Below, piece by piece: positions 31,893 through 41,200 of a stretch of DNA of 64,000 bases (within the stretch, counting starts at the first letter, position 1; each line of letters starts with the position of its first letter). Source of the DNA: Asterias rubens (lineage: Eukaryota > Echinodermata > Asteroidea > Forcipulatida > Asteriidae). The position numbers were made by a program, and so were the translations under genes. The notes beneath the pieces are model-generated. The model was not told the origin of the DNA, ran no database searches, and was given only the letters and a program-made list of their open reading frames with translations. The stretch spans positions 8,523,883 to 8,587,882 of the forward strand of contig NC_047081.1 in assembly GCF_902459465.1 (NCBI RefSeq). Direction: 5' to 3'.

Positions 31893-34800
31893 ATGCCATC
31901 CTACAAGCTGAACTACTTCAATGTCCGAGGAAGGGGTGAGGTGTCCCGTCTGTGCTTCGTGGTCGCCGGTGTTCCCTTTGAAGACTTCAGGGTAGAATTT
32001 GCTGACTGGCCTGCCCTTAAACCAAGAAAGTTTATTTCATGTTAAGGCACTGGACACCTTTGGTATAAAATGTCAAAGACCACTATTCTCACTTTGTATT
32101 AAACAACTTGCATAAAATAACAAATCTGTGAAAGTTTTGCCCCAATTTGTCCCCTAAAAGTGTGCTTTCAGGTGCCTAATTAAATACCTGGAGTCTTCAT
32201 TCTTGAGAGGAGGTTTTATGTAGGCCTAAAACCCGGGTTCACCATGTAACCATAGAGCATGACTTTGCAGAAATCGTGCAAGAGAGCAATCCTTGTGTTC
32301 ACTCTTACGTAACACTTTCAATGGAAACTTAGTTGACATCAGACAGTAATGGGGAACACAATTCAACCCCTTATAACTTTGTTTACAACAATTAGTGTGA
32401 CCTTGTACATTCTTTCAGTATTCTGGCAGGCAAGCTGCACAGGTCTTATATGGGAAAGTTGACATTTCGTATCATAATTTCCACTCATAAATCAAAGAAC
32501 TATGAAAGTAAAAACTGGACAAGTTTTGAGATGTGCCCCTTTTATCATATCAAAAGTTGGTAAGAATTAGACAGTGCAAAGTTTTATGTTTTCTTTCATT
32601 GGGCTGTGTACAATCATGCATGCAGGAAGTCCAGGCTCTGTGGCTCTTTTGTAAACATGTGATGTCACAGGTCACATCGTCTATACAGGTGGTTTGTGTG
32701 TTCTTTGGGGGTTGTGAATGGTTCTTAATATAGCCCGAGAGTGACTCGGCATATTTCTTTTACCTGGAATACCGCGCAGTTGACCATACGGCTCTTCCAA
32801 TCCATTATGCAAAACAGCTTTTGGCTGCTTTACATGAACATGGCCCGTATACTAGTAGCCTGTAGACCCACCTCTCCCACTCGGTGACTGGCTGAACTCA
32901 AATCAGAAAGGGCTTTAAATGTATAATTAAACTTTGCTAATGATTACTTAATAAATAGCCATTAGTCTATAGTATATATAAAACAATTAGGAATGGTAAG
33001 TGGGAGCACTTTAAGACTATAGCTAATTACATATTTGTTTTGCTCTTTCGTGAGCAACAATTACTCTCTGACTAAAAAAAGCTCATCCATTTGTTAGGTA
33101 ATTTTAGTCTTCAACTTTAAGTGCAACCACTACTTGCTTAAATAGGCCTACATCTTGAATAAGCCTACAATGTGAATGTATCCATTAGATTTTTGATGAG
33201 TGAGTTGGGGGGGGGGGTAAGTTTCCAAGGAAGTCCATCAGCGTTTTGTTTGATCTTACACTAATTATTGTGTTTTGTTTTGGTTTATTTGCAGAGATGC
33301 CAAATGGCGCTATGCCAGTATTGGAAGTCGACGGTAAAATGCTACCAGAAACACAAGCAATTCAGGGATATCTCGCAAGAGAGTTCAGTGAGTATTTTAT
33401 CCTGCACTCAATTTATCCACACCCTTCCCAGGAATGTTCCATTATTTACAAAAACAAATAGTTTCACTACTTTACTGCTTAGAATTTCATGTCAATGGTC
33501 TCTCTGTTTTTTTTCTGATCTTTCTTCTTCACAGATTTGGCGGGAACCAATAACTGGGAGAGCGCATTGGTCAACGTGGTGGCAGAAATGATATCCGACC
33601 TCAAGAAACCTTTCTCCGACAAAGTCTTTTTCGAAAAGGATGAGGCCAAAAAGGTGCGCAAGAGTCCACTTTGGACGTTATAATTTTCTTTTTAAACCTG
33701 CCGTTTTGACAACCAGCAGTGCTTTGAAACAGATTGATAAACTAACTGATAAGCAATGGGTTCCACACACTTCAAGGTGGTTTAATGGTATTTGACAATT
33801 CTAGGGGCGGACCCATTATTATTAACAATTTGCACAGGACACATTATGTGACGTGCTCTAAACCAATCAAAAGGATAAGTACGCCGCGGTCATACACTCA
33901 ACCGTCACAACTTTTTATGGACAGCCGATTTTGCTATATTTTGCACGATAGCAGGTGGGTCTGTCAATGATAGGCATTAAAGGAACACGTTGCCTTTGAT
34001 CGGTCGAGTTGGTCTTTTAAAACCGTTTGTTATAAAATCGTTATGGTTAGAAAGATGTTGTAAAAGTAGAATACAATGATCTGCACAAATATTGCGTGGT
34101 TTTCGTTTTACCTCGTCGACAAACACGGTCGGCCATTTATGGGAGTCTGGCCGACCGTGTTAGTTCGCGACGTAATTAATGAAAACCGTACAATTTTGAG
34201 TGATACTTGTGTGGATCATTATATTCTACTTTTAAAACATCTTTCTAACCATATGCATTTCATAACAAACGGTTTCAAACGCTTTTCATAGACCAACTCG
34301 TCCGATCCAGGGCAAAGTGTTCCTTTAAATTATATTCTTTGAATTTTGACAGGCTGAAAGTACCAAGACATATTTCGAAGAGACAGCACCTCCTATGTTT
34401 AAGAGGCTTGAAGAAAGATTGAAGGCAAACGGAGACGGAGATGGATATTTTGTCGGTAACAAGGTGAGACAAGTCTCCTTTTTATGACCTTATATAAAGC
34501 CTCAGAATTATCCTCAGAATTATCCTCAGAATTATCAATATTTTTGTTCATTAACGCTAAGGACTTGAAAGTGTCGACACAAACAAAAGGGCAACCAAAT
34601 CTCCGTGAGGCCTGAGATCCTCATGCCGTAATTTTTTGCTCAAATTACCCGTCTGTCAGCCAAACATTTACATCAGTTCAACAGAGACAGCTTCACTCGT
34701 CACCAACGCGTCCAACTGCGCTTGTTAAAAGCCTAGTTTCACCGGCAACTTTGAGCTATCGGCTGGACCATTTTTGGAAGCACTTGATTATTTTTTCAAA

Positions 34801-35281
34801 CAAAGTCTTGCGATCCCCGTGAAGCACTTATAGTTAAGTGTCTTGCTCAGGGACACAAGTTAGTGTCACGACAGGGATTCGAACCCACACTCTGCTGAAC
34901 AGAAGCACCAGAGCTTGAGTTCGGTGCTTGTCCGCTCGGCCACGACACCCACTTACACTTACACAATCAGTGGAGGTGCTTTTTCAAAAAAGTGAGATAA
35001 GTCGAACAAGACACGTCATATATACAGTTATGATGACTGATTTGAAGTAATGTCTGTTGTTTGCTTACCTATTGCATGTTTATTGTTTGTTTGTTTGTTG
35101 TTTTGCCTGCCCACAGATCTCTCTCGCAGACATTATATTCTTCAATGGTATGGACAACGTATTGAAAGTGAAGGCTACAGCCCTAGACGACTACCCGAAG
35201 CTAAAAGCTCTCAGAGGTCGCGTTGCTGCCCTAAAGGAGGTGGCTGCGTATCTTGAAAAACGTCCTGTAACAAACGTGTAG
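31893..35281 (+). CDS. Sigma-class glutathione S-transferase, GST2, with defective first donor
   Basis: Exons by homology and phase: 31893-32025, 33295-33387, 33535-33653, 34353-34463, 35117-35281; product would be 206 aa, closest to GST3. Tyr8, Arg14, Trp39, Lys43, PVLEVDG and Asp97 are present; residues 63-64 are Glu-Thr and 96 is Ser. The exon 1 boundary reads CCAA|GAAAGT where GST1 and GST3 have CCAA|GTAAGT, so the donor GT is GA. The next GT (after AAGAAA) shifts frame and hits a stop about 14 codons into exon 2. Other splice sites are canonical and all exons open. So it is a very recent splice-site loss, a rare GA-AG intron, or a sequence error. The likely role is glutathione transfer in the cytosol if expressed. 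Confidence 0.85.
32042..32200. mobile_element. Truncated TTAA foldback copy in GST2 intron 1
   Basis: 'gttaaggcactggacacctt' to about 'taattaaatacctggagtct'; only the left half of the family. It begins 17 bp after the altered GST2 donor. Confidence 0.65.
33977..34328. mobile_element. Near-perfect 352-bp TTAA foldback in GST2 intron 3
   Basis: Both arms are complete: 'ttaaaggaacacgttgcctt' at the left and 'agggcaaagtgttccttt' + 'aa' at the right, meeting at 'gtcggccatttatgggagtc'. Ends 24 bp before exon 4, right beside the branch/polypyrimidine region. No open frame. Confidence 0.9.
34820..34950 (-). mobile_element. tRNA-headed SINE, reverse orientation (GST2 intron 4)
   Basis: Reverse complement: 'gggtgtcgtggccgagcgga', 'ctcaagctctggtgcttctg', then an intact B-box-like 'gggttcgaatccctg' and 'ccctgagcaagacac'. 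Best-preserved head of the family in the window. Confidence 0.75.
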
Positions 35282-35425
35282 ATTATTGGGTCATCAAGTA
35301 GAACATTTTCTTCAAAATTTGTCTTTCCCTTCATAAAATAGAAGAATAGAAATCCATAGTCATTTTAGCTGTCAAGTTACACCCCTATGTATAATTTGAC
35401 AGACTGACACCCTTGTTCCGACAAC

Positions 35426-35431
35426 ATTAAA
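35426..35431 (+). terminator. Possible poly(A) signal of GST2
   Basis: ATTAAA 145 bp after the GST2 stop; a common variant signal. Confidence 0.35.
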
Positions 35432-35877
35432 AAAATGTATTTTCCTATAGTCATCAAACACTAGCGAATAATCACATTTGTTTTTCGGAACATGGTTTTT
35501 CGGAACTTATGGGCGTCAGAACTTAGAGCATGGTCACCATCGGAACATTCAAACAGAGTCGGTGTTTTTATGCAAATAATTACATTCAAATCATGAATGT
35601 TTTAATGTTAAGGGGCAATGTTTGTATTTAAATATTTATTTCAACTGAGGTGTGGGAAAATAACTTAAACCTTAAAGTATAAGTGACCGAGCTGAACCCT
35701 GACATCTCGAATCACAAGTCAAGAACGCAGAGGAAGAAACTGTATTCATTTCTTGTTAACCCTAAATCGTATTCATTATTATATAACACCCAAGCAGATC
35801 CTTGCCATTTGATTGGAGGATTGTCCGTCACGTGATAGCAAATAAAAGTACCATTGCACGCTGAGTCACTCGCCGTG

Positions 35878-35960
35878 CTTTTTCGTTCCATCCGAAAAGT
35901 ACCATTGCACGCTGGCACACTGCCAGCGTGCAATGGTACTTTTCGGATGGAACGAAAAAG
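35878..35960. repeat. Perfect 40-bp inverted repeat with 3-nt loop
   Basis: Arms 35878-35917 and 35921-35960 are exactly complementary over 40 bp ('ctttttcgttccatccgaaa' start). A third copy of 'agtaccattgcacgctg' precedes it at about 35848. Confidence 0.9.
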
Positions 35961-36131
35961 CTGAGTAAAAACATCACTGCGTGCGCGTGTCTTTGGTAAC
36001 GCAGCAGGTGTTACTGCAAGAAGGCATAGTAAAATTACTAGCATTCGGCATCTACAGTTGAAATTGTTTGTTTTGAAAGTTGTTTCTTTCAATCAAAATG
36101 ACAAAGTTCTACTTGGATGTTATATAAAACA

Positions 36132-36290
36132 AATAATGAATGTTTTTCATTCGTGCAATGGTGCGAATATGTTCATTCGTTGAAAGCTGGAATGTTCCAT
36201 TCAACTCGGCTCCGCCTCGTTGAATAGAACATTCCATCTTTCAACTCATGAACATATTCGCACCATTGCACTCATAAACATTCATTATGT
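36132..36290. mobile_element. Foldback element with ~70-bp imperfect arms
   Basis: Left arm 'ataatgaatgtttttcattc..' and right arm '..aaacattcattat' pair over about 70 bp around 'tcggctccgcctcg'. It shares 'tgcaatggt' with the palindrome 170 bp upstream. Confidence 0.8.
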
Positions 36291-36597
36291 GTATACTATA
36301 TCATTGAGCAGCTTATATATTATCGTCATAAATGTTATTGATATAGCGGGTCAACATTGTTGTCATTTTGTACTTCAAGTTGGATGTATTTATGTACCAG
36401 TATTAAACAATTGATATTGATGATATTTCAGAATTGAGTTTAGTTTGTACTATTTTGTTTCCCGTTTTAAGCAGAGCAAAATAAATATGGCCCTGACGTT
36501 TCGACCTATAGCCGAATCTTTCTCAAAGGCTAATAATTTGGTTTCTAATGCAAATTGCAGTGAGCATTTCCTTATAGGCATTTTGTGCATTATACCA

Positions 36598-36848
36598 GGG
36601 CCCAATTGCATGGCTCTGCTTACCGTAAGCACAGAATCAGCGCTTACGGAAGCAGGGAATTCTGTGCTTACGGCAAGCGTAGTTCACGGGTTAGCAGCGA
36701 ATTTGGGATTCTGCGCATGCGTACTTCACGTCACTAGGCATTCTACGCTTATAAGGCTAGCGCAGAAATTCGGCGCCTGCACGTTAGCAGGGAATCGCGA
36801 TCGTAAGCGCAGAATTCGGCGGTAAGCAGAGCCATAAAATTGGGCCCT
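36598..36848. mobile_element. Foldback, GGGCCCAATTTCAT family, divergent
   Basis: 'gggcccaattgcatggctct' and 'agagccataaaattgggccc' ends. The interior repeats 'gcttacgg/ccgtaagc' and 'gcagaattc' variants several times, giving multiple internal pairings. Confidence 0.8.
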
Positions 36849-37228
36849 GGTAGGTTGAAAACTTAACTAATTGTGACCAGTGTAATGGGACACTTTCAGA
36901 CAGTCCCTTTTCAAAGTGGTAGTGTGTGTATACTCTATAGGAGTTTCGTAACGATTTCTCGTTCCTTTTCAACATATAATATTTCTTCCTCTATGTTTTC
37001 ACTATAAACAGCCCCTCCCCGAAGACGTTGAAAGCGGTGAGAGGAAAACTTGTAAGGAAGAAGGAGTAAATTGGAAAGGGGGGGGGCGCGGATACAATTG
37101 AGGGAACAGAAAAACACTAATAGGCCTACAGTGTAATATTGCTATAAAAAGCCAATTAAAAACTGGGTTATTAATGTAACTAAAAGATATTGTGATTCTG
37201 ACATGGTAAAACTAAAACGCTTGTTGTA

Positions 37229-37330
37229 CCCCCCCCCCCCCCCCCCCCCGCCGTGTCCAGTGTTCAGCACCCACACTTCATCCGTGACAGTCACGGGTAT
37301 ACTTGCTGCTCCCCCCCCCCCCCCCCCCGC
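37229..37330. repeat. Poly-C runs
   Basis: Two long C runs (about 37229-37249 and 37311-37328) flank the end of intergenic unique sequence. Run lengths may be unreliable. Confidence 0.7.
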
Positions 37331-37339
37331 CCCCACAAT

Positions 37340-37486
37340 GGGTGCGTTCGTTTAGCTTCCCTAGGTCGACCCCGGTGTGTGGCGGGTTTTTTTTCAGGAC
37401 GAACGTGGGTAATTATCTGCACACGTTTGTCCTGGAAAAAAACACGCCACACACCGGGGTCGACCCAGGGGAGCTAAACGAACGCA
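37340..37486. mobile_element. Foldback MITE, GGGTGCGTTCG family, short form
   Basis: 'gggtgcgttcgtttagcttc' and 'gagctaaacgaacgca' ends; central hairpin 'aggacgaacgtgggtaatta' / 'gcacacgtttgtcctgg'. Confidence 0.88.
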
Positions 37487-37701
37487 TTGATGAACAGTTT
37501 ACCAGGGAGTAAACAGGGCGTGGGCCTTATTTAAAACAAAAATATTCTCGACATTGTAAGACCCCAGCCCAAAACCCGGGGTTGTTTGCCGGGAGGTGAT
37601 ATATGGACAGTTTTCAAGATTAATGCTCGGACGTTTGGACATTACACTGGGGTGTTTTTATTTGGAGGGGGAATAACTCGACGGGCACTGGGACTCCCTA
37701 A

Positions 37702-37855
37702 GGGTGCGTTCGTTTAGCTTCCCTGGGTCGACCCCGTCGTGTGGCGTTTTTTTCTTTCCAGGACGAACGTGTGCAGATAATTACCCACGTTCGTCCTGGG
37801 GGGAAAAAACCGCCACACACCGGGGTAGACCCAGGGCAGCTAAACGAACACACCC
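37702..37855. mobile_element. Foldback MITE, GGGTGCGTTCG family, short form
   Basis: Complete, 'gggtgcgttcgtttagcttc' to 'cagctaaacgaacacaccc'. It is inserted in a sequence whose uninterrupted relative lies near 45530-45560 ('agggactcccc' directly followed by 'atattaaattgagaggatta'). Confidence 0.88.
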
Positions 37856-38065
37856 TTTATAATAAATTAAGCAGAGGATTAAAGTTCAGGGAGTCAATAA
37901 ATAATGTTCGCCTATCGTATATTATTGAATACCAAGCACTTTACACTGTTTGCTATGTGAGTTTATTTTAGTCGGGTGCACCCGCATTGGAGGCTGCACA
38001 AGTATACCGATGTGTCTTTTCTATTTCTAAGAACAAAAAAAAATGCTTGTCATGATTGTGGACAC

Positions 38066-38075
38066 GTGACAAAGC
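38066..38075 (+). promoter_or_regulatory. Antioxidant response element core with overlapping E-box, GST3 promoter
   Basis: GTGACAAAGC matches RTGACNNNGC 135 bp upstream of the GST3 ATG and overlaps CACGTG (38063-38068). Conserved block with GST2: 'atgctt.gtcatg.ttgtgg', 'tgctc..tacgtaacat'. NRF2-type control is inferred. Confidence 0.6.
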
Positions 38076-38209
38076 CACACATGCTCATTACGTAACATGT
38101 TATAACCAATATATAGGCGATCGACGTAGCGAAACAGCATCACTTGCTTCAGAGGGAACCGACTGTCCAGTAATTTTTAGAACTAAACTCCAGCACACCA
38201 CAAATCAAG

Positions 38210-41200
38210 ATGCCGTCATACAAGCTGAACTATTTTAACATCCAAGGGCGGGCCGAGATATCCCGTCTCTGCTTCGTGGTCGCCGGTGTCCCCTTTGAAG
38301 ACCGAAGGGTAGATGGTGCGGACTGGCCTGCCCTTAAACCAAGTAAGTTATTTCATGTAAAGCGTACCATGCCACTCCCTCCCTTGTTGCCTCCCCGTGT
38401 GCGGTCAGACTTGATTCAAGTCCCGTTCTTTTGCGAGAGGTCCTATAAGCATATCCGCCGTCAAGAGAATGGCGCGGTATAGTTTGGGGTATAGTTTTCT
38501 GATGTTAGGCGATGGGACTGAAAATAAAAGGAATCTTCACGGGATTGGGAATTGAGTCAAGTCTATACTGAATCTACCGTGTGAATGAATTTTGAAATGG
38601 AAAAAAAGGTCCGTATACTGCCGCACCAACTTTTCGTTCGTTATGAAATAACTTGGTATCTAATTAATTTCTTCAAATAAGATATTCTATTTGGTAAAAA
38701 TTAGTGCTGGGAAAAGTGGTGGCAGCATACGAAAATACAATTCCAAGGATATTCTACCTCTAGATTAGCTATATTTTTGTGTAAGTATAGCTCTTAAATT
38801 GGGCCATGGACTCTAAGGTAAACGGGTTCCAAGTGGTCCATCACGTATTATTAGGGACCGGACATCACTGTTGGTAATTACTCAAAAATATTGTTAGCAT
38901 AAAACTTACTTGGTAACGAGAAATGGGGAGCTGCTGATGGTGTAACATATTTTGTAACATATTTTGAGAAACCTCTGAAGAAACACAGTTTTTGAGAAAG
39001 AGGTAATTTTAAGAAATAACTTCCGAGTTTAAGCCTTTTATTAGGCATCTCAAAGCACACACATAATTGTTGTGCAACAAGGGCGTTTTTTCTTTCGTTG
39101 ATCTCTTGGAACTTCGATGACCAATTGAGGTAAACAAAAATTACAGATTTGATATTTTATGCATATCTTGGAACACATCAATTCAGAATACTGGTCTTTG
39201 ACAATTATTACCAAAGGTGTCCAGCCGACGATTTCACCAAACTCTTCCTAATTTCGGATTAATCCTTTATGACTTAGGACGAGTTAAGTTTCATATCCAT
39301 AGACGTTGGAACGCATTGAACCCATCCTAAGTTTAGGACGAGTTAAACTCGCCCTAATTCGAGGCAGACGCGCGCGATCTAGCCGTAGCTGTAGCCGAAG
39401 TCGCCGTTTCGGACACGGCCTTAGGACTAATCCTAGCGTTTCGTGAAATTGGCTGCAGGGAGTGCCACGTATGACCTCGCAGAATGTATTCGAGCAAAGA
39501 ATTTTCCTTACATAACACTTTGAATGAAACTTGTTGGTCGACCGGCTTAGTCTATTTGTTGACAGCAGAGGGGGGGGGGGGGGGGGGGGGAGCCTGTTAT
39601 TAAACGGTTTGAGTGTTTCCTTTTGGGATTATTGTGAATTCCATGGTGACTCCACATATTTCTTGGGATGGATAATTGAGGTAAACAATTCAAATACAGT
39701 AGTCCCTCGTCACAGCATTTCTGCATCTTTTAGAGGTAATTAATGTTTCAGTCAGAGTGACTCAGCATAATATGTCTTGGGATGAATAATTGAGGCAAAC
39801 GAATAAAATAAACCCCTCGTTATTAAGAGCACGTTATAATTTCTGCTCTTAAAGACACTGGACACTATTGGTAATTGTCAATCAAGTCTTCCCACTTGGT
39901 GTATCTCAACATATGCATGAAATAACCAACCTGATTTCACCAAACTCTTCCTAATTTCGGATTAATCCTTTATGACTTAGGACGAGTTAAGTTTCATATC
40001 CATAGACGTTGGAACGCATTGAACCCATCCTAAGTTTAGGACGAGTTAAACTCGCCCTAATTCGAGATAGAATTATTAAGGCCGTGTCCGAAACGACGAC
40101 TTCGGCTACAGCTACGTCTAGATCAGCGCGTCTACCAGTGTTGAAGAATAGGCAGACGCGCGCGATCTAGCCGTAGTTAGCTGTAGCCGAAGTCACCGTT
40201 TCGGACACGGCCTTAGGACTAATCCTAGCGTTTCGTGAAATTGGCTGCAGGGAGTGCCACGTATGACCTCGCAGAATGTATTCGAGTAAAGAATTTTCCT
40301 TACATAACACTTTGAATGAAACTTGTTGGTCGACCGGCTTAGTCTATTTGTTGACAGCAGAGGGGGGGGGGGAGCCTGTTATTAAACGGTTTGAGTGTTT
40401 CCTTTTGGGATTATTGTGAATTCCAGAGTGACTCCACATATTTCTTGGGATGGATAATTGAGGTAAACAATTCAAATACAGTAGTCCCTCGTCACAGCAT
40501 TTCTGCATCTTTTAGAGGTAATTAATGTTTCAGTCAGAGTGACTCAGCATAATATGTCTTGGGATGAATAATTGAGGCAAACGAATAAAATAAACCCCTC
40601 GTTATTAAGAGCACGTTATAATTTCTGCTCTTAAAGACATGGATATATTGGTAATTGTCAATCCAGTCTTCCCACTTGGTGTATCTCAACATATGCATGA
40701 AATAACCAACCTGTGAGTATTTGAACTCAATCATCGAAGTTGTGTGTGCTTTCAAATGCTTGATTTTTGGACCTCAAAATCTAATTCTGAGGTCTCGAAA
40801 TCAAATCATCAAATATTTGTGTGGACTTTCTCGAAAACTATGTTACTTCAGAGGGAGCCGTTTCTCATAATGTTGTATACTATCAACATCTCTCCATTGC
40901 TTGTTACAAAGTAAGTTTCGATGCTAACAATTATTTTGAGTAATTACCAATAGTGTCCAGTGCCTTTAAAGAGTACAGGTAAAGTACTGAATCTCATTTT
41001 CTGCATTGTGTTTTTGTTTTGCTGTTCTCTTCGTCATGTTATAAAGATGGTTGGTCAGTAGATTGACTTATTGCATATTTAATGTAATGATGACGTAAAC
41101 GAATCGGTAAATCCTCGTTATAGAGAGCATGCTCAATTCTGAAGTCCGGAATCTCATTTACTGCACTATGTTTTTGTTTTGCTGTACTCTTATAACAACA

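Noticed and set aside
35878-35960. microRNA precursor
   Set aside because: The stem is perfectly paired with a 3-nt loop and belongs to a cluster of foldbacks, unlike a normal pre-miRNA.
36445-36825. 126-aa plus-strand open frame
   Set aside because: It lies mostly in a foldback element and has no recognisable domain.
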